A DNA stretch of 36,332 bases from an uncultured Rubrobacteraceae bacterium (GCA_902806075.1 CADCVG010000049.1:1-36332); one strand, 5' to 3'. Positions 25,124 to 32,285 are shown, counted from the first letter of the stretch. Notes: generated by a model not told the origin, from the sequence alone. Numbers and translations: made by a program.

Positions 25124-27229
25124 TCACTCCTTACCTACTGGTAGGCGGGCCAGGGTGCGGGTACCTCCCTCAGGCGGCGACTCGACTGTGCACTGCCCGC
25201 CGAGTTCCTCCGCACGCTCGCGCATCGAATAGAGGCCCACGCCCACATGCCGCTCGGCTGGCAGCCCTACGCCGTCGTCGGTTATCTCCAGCCACAATTC
25301 CGGCCGCTCGGGGGTATCCTCGAACGTAAGGCGGATACGGCAGGAGCGTGCCCGGGCGTGACGTGCGGCATTTGTAATGGCCTCTCGCGCGATGTGGTAC
25401 GCGGCGACCTCGACGGCGGCGGGAAGCAGCGGCAGTTCCTCGGACGCGTTGACCGTGACGCGCATCCCACTTTCGCCGCCCGTCTCGCTCGAATTTCCGC
25501 ACTGCTCCCCATAGTCGCGGATGGCCAGCACGAGGCCTAGCTGGTCAAGGGCAGGGGGACGCAGATCGTAGACTAGGCGGCGCACATCACTGACGGTCGC
25601 CCGCATATCCTCCCGCACCTCCATAACCAGCTCGTCAGCCGGGGAGCCGGACGGGAGCAGGCGACGGGCGGCGCCAAGCTTGAGCATCGCGCTAGAGAGA
25701 GCTGGTCCTAGCCCGTCGTGCAGGTTGCGCCTGATGCGCCGCCGCTCCTCCTCGCGTGTCGCGACTAGCCTCTCCCGCGAGCGCTGCAGTTCATTAGTGA
25801 GACGCACGGCGTGGGTAGCAATGCCTGCCTGACGAGCGAGGTCGTTCATCAGGCGCTTATCTGACGGAGTGAAAGATTCGCCAGGCGAGCGGGGGCTCAG
25901 GACGATTCGACCGACCGTCTCGGTCCCGTAGACTAGTGGCAGGCGCAGCGGATCGCCAATGCGTCGCCCATACTCCGCGACGGTCTCGTACTCCTCACTC
26001 CGCTTAAGCTCGATAGCTACATAGGGGAGTTTGAGAGCGTGGGCCACCGTCTCGGCTACAGTGGGCAGCACGGCGCGGGGTTCGAGCGTCGCCTCAAGAC
26101 GCTGCCCTAGGCGTGAGAGTACCCTGTAAGGGTCGTCGCGCTCCCCGTACATCAGACGGTTCACGCTGCGCTGTAGCCGGTCGCGCAGTGGTGCGAACAG
26201 GACCGCCACTACCCCGGTGGCGATGAGGGAGACGGCGAGACTGCCGCGAGCCTGGAGCAGCACGCCGAGGTAGCCGACGGCCAGTACGTAGATCCCGAGG
26301 ATACAGGCGGTCAGGGTACCGTAGACGAGGGCGCGGTTGATGATTAGGTCTATGTCCCACAACCGGTAGCGCAGGATTGCCACACCGATACTGAGCGGGA
26401 TCAGCAAGATGAAACCGTAGATCAGCGTGTCCCTGACCAGCTCTCCTAGTGGCCCAGGCTCCCGGGTAGCGAAAAACAAGAGACCGAGCGCGATAATCAC
26501 GGAGAACCCTACCAGTGCGACCACCGAACCGAAGACCACCCACTTGGTCTGCTGGCGTTGCGCCGGGTTGGACACGCGCCGGTAGCGGTAAACCTGAGCC
26601 AACAGCAGGCTGCCGATAAAGACGATGAAGAAAGGGCCACCAAAGAGATTGAAGGGCGAATCCGGGAAGAAGGTGGCGGGCACAAACAGCAGTGCTATTG
26701 CAAGGGCGAGCCAGGGTGTCCAACGGGGCACGAATCGCCCGTCCGGGAAGAGGTAGAAGAAGACGCTGAAGGACACCTGCCCAATGTAGTCCAGGACGCT
26801 GACTGGGAACCAGAATGAGGGATGGGCGTCGGCCAGGTCATGCATCGTGCCGGTGACCGCCGCTCCGCCGAACACCAGGAGTGTGAATGATCCGAACAGC
26901 GCCATCGGGTCTGACGAGCGGCGCCAGAAGATAACACCCGCCACCGCGAAGAATATCAGCGTGACAAAGGTTGAGAGACCCGCGCCATTGTATGAAGCGT
27001 AGAACTCGCGAGATATACCAAGCTCTCGCAACTCCCGCTCATTCTCGGCGGTCAGCACGCTCGCGGCCTGCTCGTAGGCGTAGGGGATCCCGGCCAAGTC
27101 GAGCCCGAGGACGATTGCCGCCAGGACGACCCACGCGGCCCGGACGATGAGAAGCCAACGCCTGCTTAACACAGACGGCGACGCGGCGGGGCCTCTGGCA
27201 AGCTCCAACTCCACGGATCGTTGGTTCAT
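25124..27229 (-). CDS. Membrane sensor histidine kinase (HisKA_3 type)
   Basis: The 701-residue kinase has about ten predicted membrane segments in its N-terminal half (residues about 20-370, starting WLLIVRAAWVVLAAIVLGLD). A GAF-like segment follows (about 390-480). The dimerisation/phosphoacceptor helix has its His in RRIRRNLHDGLGPALSS near residue 500. The ATPase domain shows REAITNAARHARA (N box), EITDDGVGLP (G1) and GVGLYSMRERAEELGG (G2). This HisKA_3 architecture pairs with NarL-type regulators, and one follows directly. ATG 27229 has AGGGATG upstream; a GTG at 27319 would add 30 residues inside a hairpin region. The sensed signal is unknown; the multi-helix region suggests a membrane or lipophilic cue. 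Confidence 0.93.
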   Translation of the reverse strand: MNQRSVELELARGPAASPSVLSRRWLLIVRAAWVVLAAIVLGLDLAGIPYAYEQAASVLTAENERELRELGISREFYASYNGAGLSTFVTLIFFAVAGVIFWRRSSDPMALFGSFTLLVFGGAAVTGTMHDLADAHPSFWFPVSVLDYIGQVSFSVFFYLFPDGRFVPRWTPWLALAIALLFVPATFFPDSPFNLFGGPFFIVFIGSLLLAQVYRYRRVSNPAQRQQTKWVVFGSVVALVGFSVIIALGLLFFATREPGPLGELVRDTLIYGFILLIPLSIGVAILRYRLWDIDLIINRALVYGTLTACILGIYVLAVGYLGVLLQARGSLAVSLIATGVVAVLFAPLRDRLQRSVNRLMYGERDDPYRVLSRLGQRLEATLEPRAVLPTVAETVAHALKLPYVAIELKRSEEYETVAEYGRRIGDPLRLPLVYGTETVGRIVLSPRSPGESFTPSDKRLMNDLARQAGIATHAVRLTNELQRSRERLVATREEERRRIRRNLHDGLGPALSSAMLKLGAARRLLPSGSPADELVMEVREDMRATVSDVRRLVYDLRPPALDQLGLVLAIRDYGEQCGNSSETGGESGMRVTVNASEELPLLPAAVEVAAYHIAREAITNAARHARARSCRIRLTFEDTPERPELWLEITDDGVGLPAERHVGVGLYSMRERAEELGGQCTVESPPEGGTRTLARLPVGKE

Positions 27230-27306
27230 GATTGGACTACATCCCTGCTCGAACCCTTCTTTGCACGAATAATGACACGCGATGACGCCTCTCGCATCGC
27301 CCAGAG

Positions 27307-27343
27307 GAGTCCCCGGCACATTAGAGCGGTGCGCCGGGGACTC
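27307..27343 (-). terminator. Strong hairpin between membrane protein and histidine kinase genes
   Basis: GAGTCCCCGGC (27307-27317) and GCCGGGGACTC (27333-27343) form a perfect 11-bp GC-rich stem with a 15-nt loop, beginning 6 nt after the stop codon of the upstream minus-strand gene. There is no U tract, so it is either a factor-assisted terminator or a processing/attenuation structure that sets different levels for the membrane protein and the kinase. Confidence 0.5.
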
Positions 27344-27349
27344 GTTCGA

Positions 27350-28045
27350 TCACTGCACCCGCGGCTGGGCGCCGACTCTCGTCTCTCCGGCGAAAGGCGC
27401 CTGCTCCGCATCCGGTCTGCTCATCAGCTTCAGGCCGATCACACCAAAGCCTATGACGAACAGGATGATTCCGGCCATAAAGATGGCCTTGTTATCTACT
27501 GGTAGGAACTCGAAGAGCGGACCCACGGCGATGAGAGCCGCCGCCCACCGTGGCACTGCTCCCGACCTCCACAGTCCGATGACCAGGAAGATAAGACCAA
27601 GGAAGAACCCGGCCATGAACATCAGCAGGATCAGCGTGAAGCCGATGCCTGGTGGAGGTCCACCATCCACCGCCGCGGAGAGTTGAGCCCGGTCGATCTC
27701 GCTGTTAGTCATCCAGACCAGGACGATATCAAAGCCCGCCCAGACCGCGTGACCAATGGCCCCGATCAGTGTGAGGCCTACTCCCACGAGCCCGAGGACG
27801 GTCCCGCGATCCCGCATCAGGCGCAGAATCCCGACTAGGGCCGGCACGAACAGCACGGAGGAGAGAATGACAAGCAGGCTGGCGGCCTCCACGCGGCCGG
27901 GATTATCAGCCATGGTCTGCACGAACCCGGCCTCTACCTGGCCGGGGTGGACGAGTAGGGCCAGCGCTAACACCAACGGCGCCAAGATCAAGCACACCCC
28001 CGCCATCGTCCGGCGGAAGTTGTCCGCATCGTCTATCTTCAACAT
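27350..28045 (-). CDS. Six-helix integral membrane protein beside the two-component system
   Basis: A 231-residue hydrophobic protein with about six membrane helices, including VCLILAPLVLALALLVHP, VLGLVGVGLTLIGAIGHAVW, FTLILLMFMAGFFLGLIFLV and IFMAGIILFVIGFGVIGLKL. It has a short cytoplasmic N-terminus (MLKIDDADNFRR) and a polar C-terminal tail. It resembles DUF4386-type proteins of unknown function, which is a tentative match. An AGAGGAGG ribosome-binding site precedes the ATG. Upstream and cotranscribable with the histidine kinase, it may be a target of the system or help it sense the signal. Confidence 0.8.
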   Translation of the reverse strand: MLKIDDADNFRRTMAGVCLILAPLVLALALLVHPGQVEAGFVQTMADNPGRVEAASLLVILSSVLFVPALVGILRLMRDRGTVLGLVGVGLTLIGAIGHAVWAGFDIVLVWMTNSEIDRAQLSAAVDGGPPPGIGFTLILLMFMAGFFLGLIFLVIGLWRSGAVPRWAAALIAVGPLFEFLPVDNKAIFMAGIILFVIGFGVIGLKLMSRPDAEQAPFAGETRVGAQPRVQ

Positions 28046-28105
28046 CTCGACCTCCTCTGTTCCTGCACTTGCGCTTTAGTGAAGCGCAGTGTCTTGACTA
28101 CTTGT

Positions 28106-28118
28106 ACATAGCCTATGT
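28106..28118. promoter_or_regulatory. Dyad ACATAG-C-CTATGT, candidate operator
   Basis: A perfect 6+1+6 palindrome 60 bp upstream of the minus-strand membrane-protein gene. A related 10-bp palindrome, CATAGCTATG, lies at 28178-28187, 70 bp further on. Both share the half-site CATAG. Two like dyads upstream of a gene grouped with a NarL-type regulator suggest autoregulation, which is inference. Confidence 0.4.
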
Positions 28119-28325
28119 CGTGTAGCTCTCACCCTCATAGGACCATGGCCCTATCTCTGGTCCTAAAGCATCTGGGACATAGCTATGCGGTATGTTCTCC
28201 GTCTGTAGAAGGCTTCGGTCGATAGACTCATGAATAATCCGGGAGAAATGTGCGCAACCTCGGCTAGGCTGCGGGCAGTATGCACTTCCCCGTGTAGTGA
28301 ACGAAGGGACAACGCCTTAAAGATC

Positions 28326-28379
28326 CGCTTCTCCGTCACGCTGGGCGGGGAGCCGGAGGTTAGACTGGATCTAGCGTAG
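28326..28379 (+). repeat. Dispersed repeat R1, copy b (partial)
   Basis: Retains only the last 18 codons of the R1 frame: RFSVTLGGEPEVRLDLA-stop. Compared with copy a, changes include Ala to Val, Glu to Gly and a divergent tail; the stop is at the same distance from the RFS motif to within one codon. Confidence 0.65.
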
Positions 28380-28491
28380 CTGCCACCTCCTGAGCTTGCG
28401 AGCCCACTTACCCAGTCAGCATCGGGGAAGGAGAGTTCTAGAAAATCCATGCACTAGAAAATCCGTTTGCGGAACGGCGCATAGTAGCGGC

Positions 28492-28522
28492 TTGTGGCAC
28501 GCTCGTCGGCCCCTGCTATGAT
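28492..28522 (+). promoter_or_regulatory. Candidate promoter of the zinc-ribbon gene
   Basis: TTGTGG (28492-28497) and TATGAT (28517-28522) are separated by 19 nt, a little longer than optimal, and are followed by AGAGGAGGA and ATG 28551. Confidence 0.35.
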
Positions 28523-28550
28523 GTTCTAAGGGTAGAGGAGGATTGAGAAC

Positions 28551-28835
28551 ATGGCGGAGTCAGCCGGACGTTACTGCCCGCTCTGCGGGGCAGCAGTAGG
28601 CTTGGTGGACAGGGCCTGTCGCCGGTGCGGCGAGAGATTGGGGGTACCGCTGCCGGGAGAGGGCCGGATACCAACCGAGGACGCTACTATGGCGCCACTG
28701 CGTCGCAAGCGAAGGTGGTTAGGGTACAGATCCTCGGTAGGGTTCGGTGCCGCCGGGATCGTTGTCGCTATCATGGTTATGAGCGCTGGCTGCGCCATTA
28801 TCGGCGGTGTCGTCGGCATTAGTTTGTCTGGATAG
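28551..28835 (+). CDS. Small zinc-ribbon membrane protein
   Basis: This 94-residue protein has an N-terminal zinc ribbon with two Cys pairs, CPLC and CRRC (residues about 9-28). A short basic linker (PLRRKRRWLGYR) and one membrane helix at the C-terminus (FGAAGIVVAIMVMSAGCAII) follow. The architecture matches the many zinc_ribbon_2 small membrane proteins of unknown function. AGAGGAGG upstream of the ATG supports expression. It stands alone between repeat copies R1b and R1c. Confidence 0.75.
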   Translation: MAESAGRYCPLCGAAVGLVDRACRRCGERLGVPLPGEGRIPTEDATMAPLRRKRRWLGYRSSVGFGAAGIVVAIMVMSAGCAIIGGVVGISLSG

Positions 28836-28893
28836 CTGTGTCGGCACACGAATGGCTAATTCCGAAGCGTGTAGTCGGCGGCTCTCACATTCT

Positions 28894-28983
28894 TATGTAC
28901 GTTTCAAATGCAACGCACCCCTGAGCTTCGCTTCTCCGCAACGCTGGGCCAGGAGCCGGAGATCGAGCTGTCCCTTCCCTGAT
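28894..28983 (+). repeat. Dispersed repeat R1, copy c
   Basis: Ungapped match to copy a over 77 nt (9 differences). The frame reads TPELRFSATLGQEPEIELSLP-stop. Several differences from copy a are synonymous (act/acc, gcc/gca, ggt/ggc) or conservative (Val/Ile), as expected for descendants of a coding sequence. Confidence 0.75.
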
Positions 28984-29190
28984 ATAGGGTTCTCTAACCC
29001 TCCATAAGGTCTCTCCGCCACTCGGTCCCTCGGAGGGCGCTATGGGCGATCCTAGTGTCTCTCATGAGGTTTTCACAGGCAGTCTCATCCTCGCAAGTGT
29101 GCTTGTTGGAAGCTACAGTAGGGTGTTCTTTACGCTTGCCTCTTGTTTCGAAGCCCAAGAGTTTGTTCATATAGCCAAGGAAGTGTCTGT

Positions 29191-29230
29191 TGTATTCACT
29201 AGATTGCTGCTAAGAGGTCTTCCCGGAAAC
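29191..29230 (+). repeat. Repeat R2, left copy
   Basis: 40 nt matching 30325-30364 at 35 positions by hand count, in direct orientation on the other side of the NmrA-like gene. The shared core is ATTCAC-AGATTG-GCTAAGA-GTCTTC-CGGAAAC. Confidence 0.65.
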
Positions 29231-29414
29231 CGGATCTCAAAGCGCTCTCTGAGGGTTTTAAGATGCGTGCTTGTCTTAACCGCGAGTTTAGAAACCGTAC
29301 AAACGCTCTCGCCTAGAGCAAGGATGTTGTCCTGAGGCCTTTACGGGGTAGAGGGTTACCAACCGGGTTTCATGAACACTCAGAGGTTGTGAAGATAGAA
29401 AGGAACGCAAGCAT

Positions 29415-30284
29415 ATGACTGATAGGCAGAACCCAGAGCGTACGATTCTGGTGGCCGGAGCGACCGGCAACCAGGGAGGGGCGGTGGCATCTAACCTCTT
29501 GAAGCGGGGCTTTCAGGTGCGTGCGCTCACCCGTAATCAGAACTCAGAAGGAGCTCAGGCCCTGGCCGAGCAGGGGGCCGAAGTCGTACAGGGCGATATG
29601 GAAGACCGCTCCGACATGGATCGAGTGCTCGAAGGCGCTTACGGGGTCTTCTCTGTACAAAACTTCTGGGAAGCTGGCTACGATCGCGAGATTCAGCAGG
29701 GCAAGACGCTCGCTGACGCTGCGAAGGCTGCTGGTGTCGAGCACTTCGTCTACAGCTCTGTTGGCAGCGCTCATAGAGAGACGGGGATAGTGCACTTCGA
29801 CAGCAAGTGGGAGATCGAAGAGTACGTGCGCGAGCTTGAGCTCCCATACACGGTTCTACGCCCAGTCTTCTTCATGCAGAACTGGGAGATGATGCGCGAT
29901 CAGATCCTTGAAGGGCCCCTGCCCCAACCGCTTGACCCAGACAAGCCCTTGCAGCAGGTTGCCGCCGAGGACGTTGGTGCTTTCGCTGCCCTGGCGTTTG
30001 AGCACCCGGACGAGTGGCTGGGGCGCGAGGTGGATCTTGCGGGGGACGAGCAGACCATGCCCCAGATCGCCGAGACGTTTAGCCGTGTGACTGGAAAAGA
30101 GATCGATTACTACCAGGTACCCTGGGACCAATTCGAGGAGCAGATGGGCGAAGAGTACGCTGTCATGTACCGGTGGTTCAATGAGGTGGGCTACGAGGCG
30201 GACATCGCCACCTTGCGCCAAGAGTACCCCGAGCTCACTACCTTCGAGGGGTACCTACGCGGCCACGGCTGGGAAGGCGCATAG
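29415..30284 (+). CDS. NmrA-like NAD(P)-binding protein
   Basis: A 289-residue atypical short-chain dehydrogenase of the NmrA/HSCARG group. The Rossmann motif is VAGATGNQGGAVASNLLKRG near residue 13. A dinucleotide-binding basic strand VRALTRNQNS, VVQGDMED, VEHFVYSSVGSAHRETGIVH and LPYTVLRPVFFMQNWEMM follow. The catalytic Tyr-Lys of classical reductases is not evident, so it may be a redox sensor or NAD(P)-dependent epimerase/reductase rather than a typical dehydrogenase. It is flanked by direct copies of R2, so it could have moved as a unit. Confidence 0.88.
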   Translation: MTDRQNPERTILVAGATGNQGGAVASNLLKRGFQVRALTRNQNSEGAQALAEQGAEVVQGDMEDRSDMDRVLEGAYGVFSVQNFWEAGYDREIQQGKTLADAAKAAGVEHFVYSSVGSAHRETGIVHFDSKWEIEEYVRELELPYTVLRPVFFMQNWEMMRDQILEGPLPQPLDPDKPLQQVAAEDVGAFAALAFEHPDEWLGREVDLAGDEQTMPQIAETFSRVTGKEIDYYQVPWDQFEEQMGEEYAVMYRWFNEVGYEADIATLRQEYPELTTFEGYLRGHGWEGA

Positions 30285-30324
30285 AGTAGCCAGAGAGCTT
30301 CACCTAGGGCTCTAGTGAGTTGCC

Positions 30325-30364
30325 TCTATTCACCAGATTGCCGCTAAGAAGTCTTCTCGGAAAC
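30325..30364 (+). repeat. Repeat R2, right copy
   Basis: Direct repeat of 29191-29230 (35 of 40 positions by hand count), 41 nt after the NmrA-like gene stop. Confidence 0.65.
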
Positions 30365-30639
30365 TTGCATCCAGGATCGTCAATAGATCAGCTTGAGAGC
30401 ACCTCAAACTCTGCGCTTTCCTCCCCCCGGTGCCGAGTGCCACCACAACATATGCTGCACTGAATAAATATTTACTGCCGCTTACACGGGAAGCTCTAAA
30501 GGCAGCCCAACCCTACTCTATCGGCGCAACGGGTTCGAAGCGGGGATAAGGAGAAGCTAAACACCCAGTAAGAGTCGGCAAAACATCGACCGCATATGTC
30601 TTACAGTGAAGGAAAACCTGCAAAACGCAGCATTACTAT

Positions 30640-30945
30640 GCGATTGATACTTAGGAAAGCGGTCGACAACGATGTGTTTCAGGCGATATTGGTCGATAGT
30701 ATCGACCGCATAAAATACTTGCAAATATGCGCCTTACAGGCGGTGCGGTCGATGCGGGCGGTATTTGCAGGATTCTCTTCTACGTCATGAAATGGTCAGG
30801 ACAACGCTTCTAAAGTCTTCGTGGGTGGGACACACTCAAACGCTTCTTCAAAGTCGCCTTAAAGGCCATTGAAGCCGTGGAGCTAGTGCTCACGGCCCCT
30901 GGGCCCGCCCCGGTTTGCAAGCGCTCAAATCGCCTCTTATCGCAC
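30640..30945 (+). repeat. Long dispersed repeat R3, copy a
   Basis: The core 30682-30748 matches 35274-35340 without gaps at 54 of 67 positions by hand count, and similarity continues on both sides to the TTCAAA-AAAGGCCATTG segment at 30847-30871. The 3' third (from 30843) also matches 32181-32280. Inside are a perfect palindrome GGTCGATA-G-TATCGACC (30691-30707) and a small hairpin CGCC-TTACA-GGCG (30730-30742). It is probably non-coding. Confidence 0.7.
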
Positions 30946-31010
30946 TACCGAAATGAAAGCACGCACAAAGGCGGTCCGGTGTTCGAGAGTTGGAGCGAAA
31001 GAACCCCTGG

Positions 31011-31027
31011 CGTTCTCGGCGAGAACG
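31011..31027. promoter_or_regulatory. Palindrome CGTTCTCG-G-CGAGAACG before the cupin gene
   Basis: A perfect 8+1+8 dyad ending 19 nt before ATG 31047. The position fits a repressor operator or a leader hairpin. CTAATAT (31032-31038) just downstream could contribute to a -10 region. Confidence 0.45.
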
Positions 31028-31046
31028 TGGGCTAATATCTCCTCGG

Positions 31047-31400
31047 ATGCGTAAGGTAAACATAGTTGACCTCTATGAAAGCCTCGCTGCTGCCGGAGAG
31101 CAGGCGGGGGCGATCTGGACCCTGGAGCACAGCGGTGATATCAACGCCAACCTGGTGAGGTTTCCGGCGGGAGGGGGCGTCGAAGAGCACGTCAACGAGG
31201 AAGTAGACGTGCTCTTCGTGGGGGTGTCGGGGTCGGGCGTCGTCGAGGTGGATCGGCACGAGCACCCCCTGCGGGCGGGAACGGTCGCGTTCGTTCCCAA
31301 AGGGGCCCGCCGCTCGACGAGGAGCGGGTCGAGGGACTTCGCCTACCTCACTGTCCACCGTCGGCGAGGACCGCTGCGGATCGGCGGCCTATCGGAATGA
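31047..31400 (+). CDS. Single-domain cupin protein
   Basis: A 117-residue cupin. Motif 1 is EEHVNEEVDVLFVGVSGSG, where His and Glu would bind metal. Motif 2 is the region LRAGTVAFVPKGARRSTRSG, in which the usual metal-binding His is replaced by Arg, so metal binding may be altered. The C-terminus FAYLTVHRRRGPLRI forms the last strand. It is likely a small-molecule-binding or quercetinase/isomerase-like protein; the function is not determinable. I use ATG 31047 (MRKVNIVDLYESLAAAG) rather than an upstream start at 30990 that would place the operator-like dyad inside the gene. Confidence 0.8.
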   Translation: MRKVNIVDLYESLAAAGEQAGAIWTLEHSGDINANLVRFPAGGGVEEHVNEEVDVLFVGVSGSGVVEVDRHEHPLRAGTVAFVPKGARRSTRSGSRDFAYLTVHRRRGPLRIGGLSE

Positions 31401-31662
31401 TCTCTACCTCCTGTCGCGGTGACGCTACCCAGGGTAGCGTGCTAGTCCTATCAGTTATGGCGAGGACCACGACCGCCACGCTAACCGCGAGATCCAGCCA
31501 GGAAACCTTGCTCAAAACCTTCTGGAGCGCCGGCGCCGGTTGGCGAGGGAAGTGGCCTCCTCGGAACTTTGAGCCCTCCGCTCGGCTTAGGTCAGGTTTG
31601 CGAGCCTCTGTCTCGATCCGGTCGGTCGCGTACTCGCGCCCCGAAGCACGGGACGAGGCCAA
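31348..31662 (-). CDS. Possible small single-helix membrane protein
   Basis: A 104-residue frame (TTG start) with a polar N-terminal half and one plausible membrane helix, VSWLDLAVSVAVVVLAIT, then a basic/polar tail. It follows the DUF2795 gene on the same strand by 50 nt, which favours a two-gene unit. Against it: the 3' end overlaps the cupin gene antisense by 53 nt, a + strand frame covers the same DNA, and the ribosome-binding site is weak. No family is recognised. Confidence 0.35.
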   Translation of the reverse strand: MASSRASGREYATDRIETEARKPDLSRAEGSKFRGGHFPRQPAPALQKVLSKVSWLDLAVSVAVVVLAITDRTSTLPWVASPRQEVEIIPIGRRSAAVLADGGQ

Positions 31663-31712
31663 AGCTTCCGTGTCCGGGAGTGGGCGGTGGTCCGTGTAGT
31701 ATTGGCCGGCCT

Positions 31713-31928
31713 CTACCGACGGCGCAGGGCGTCGAGAACGTCCTTTGGTCCCCGGTACTCGCCTTCGGGGAGCCGCTTGCGTACCTGGCTCACGACCGCC
31801 CCCGGCACCCCATTCGCTTCCAGCCTGCCAACGAGCTCTTCCTTGCGTATCGGGAACTCGATGCCTTGCAGGTAGCGCTCCACGTACCGCCCCGCGCTGG
31901 CGGGGAGATGCTTCCTCAAAAAGTCCAT
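31713..31928 (-). CDS. DUF2795 domain protein
   Basis: A 71-residue protein beginning MDFLRKHLPASAGRYVERYL. It has the DUF2795 core: GIEFPIRKEELVGRLEANGV, then a helix and RLPEGEYRGPKDVLDAL. The family is common in actinobacteria and of unknown function; it is predicted to be all-helical. ATG 31928 is chosen because the family domain starts there. The frame extends upstream to 32129, but that part is Arg/Pro-rich and covers a strong hairpin. AGAGGAGG is present, though 13 nt away. Confidence 0.75.
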   Translation of the reverse strand: MDFLRKHLPASAGRYVERYLQGIEFPIRKEELVGRLEANGVPGAVVSQVRKRLPEGEYRGPKDVLDALRRR

Positions 31929-32047
31929 GGTTTCGGTCTCGCCTCCTCTACGCGCTCCGGCCCTGCGCATCCGATGATACAACAGACGCGCTCGTGGTCG
32001 GACTCCCGGCCGCGCCGCCGGTCCTCGCACAGGTAAGAATGCGTTGC

Positions 32048-32086
32048 GGTTAAGGAGACCTTCTGGAAGAAAAGGTCTTCTTAACC
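32048..32086. promoter_or_regulatory. 15-bp hairpin upstream of the DUF2795 gene
   Basis: GGTTAAGGAGACCTT (32048-32062) pairs with AAGGTCTTCTTAACC (32072-32086) along 15 positions with a single G-U, across a 9-nt loop. No U tract follows on either strand, so a simple terminator is unlikely. It may be an operator or a mobile-element end. Confidence 0.45.
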
Positions 32087-32164
32087 CTGGGAGCCAATCG
32101 AGGGAGCAAAAATGACAATAGCGCTCCATATACCGCGTAAGTCGTCCCCCGGGTGCTGGTCGGA

Positions 32165-32285
32165 GCCCAGAGCCTAAGGCTCCTTCAAAGCCGCTTCAAA
32201 GGCTGTTGAAACTACAGAGCTTGCTCTTGCGCCCAGCGCTTGTAGGTCCACTGCCGCTCAAAACGGCTTTTAGAGCACCGCCTCC
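32165..32285 (+). repeat. Dispersed repeat R3, copy c (3' part only)
   Basis: CTCCTTCAAAGCCGC-TTCAAAGGC at 32181-32203 matches the same segment of copy a (30843-30866) and copy b (35436-35460). Weaker similarity to copy a continues downstream through GAGCT-GCTC and CGCTCAAA-CG-CT-TTA to about 32285. The palindrome half of R3 is not found here. Confidence 0.55.

Larger units (their letters stand above)
28046..28550. other. Gene-poor divergent gap with dyads and repeat R1b
   Basis: No credible gene in about 500 nt. It holds an imperfect palindrome at 28066-28091 (CACTTGCGCTT...AAGCGCAGTG), the dyads at 28106 and 28178, repeat copy R1b (28326-28379) and a promoter-like region before 28551. A minus-strand reading frame across 28163-28450 has no family features and is not called. 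Confidence 0.5.
28836..29414. other. Gene-poor gap with repeats R1c and R2a
   Basis: About 580 nt, visibly more AT-rich than the core. It contains R1c (28894-28983) and R2a (29191-29230). Small frames exist on both strands (for example minus 29170-28994, 58 codons, opening MNKLLGFETRGKRKEHPTVA). None has a good ribosome-binding site or recognisable domain; they look like mobile-element debris. AGAAAGGAA before 29415 is the NmrA ribosome-binding site. Confidence 0.5.
30285..31046. other. Gene-poor gap containing R2b and R3a
   Basis: About 760 nt without a supported gene. From left: R2b (30325-30364), an AT-rich stretch near 30460, then the long repeat R3a (about 30640-30945), and the palindrome before the cupin gene. 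A 64-codon frame at 30596-30790 lies across the repeat but is not conserved in the other copy, which carries an in-frame stop, so it is not called. Confidence 0.55.

Noticed and set aside
28163-28450. A 95-codon minus-strand frame
   Set aside because: It crosses repeat R1b antisense to the frame conserved in all three R1 copies and has no recognisable domain.
29042-29335. A 97-codon + strand frame between R1c and the NmrA-like gene
   Set aside because: No ribosome-binding site, no domain, and it runs through repeat R2a; more likely debris.
30528-30545. GGGTTCGAAGCGGGG, resembling a tRNA T-loop
   Set aside because: The flanks do not pair as a T-arm, and no acceptor, D or anticodon arms can be drawn in the preceding 60 nt.
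30596-30790. A 64-codon + strand frame over R3a
   Set aside because: The equivalent stretch of R3b has an in-frame stop, and the differences between copies preserve hairpins rather than the protein.
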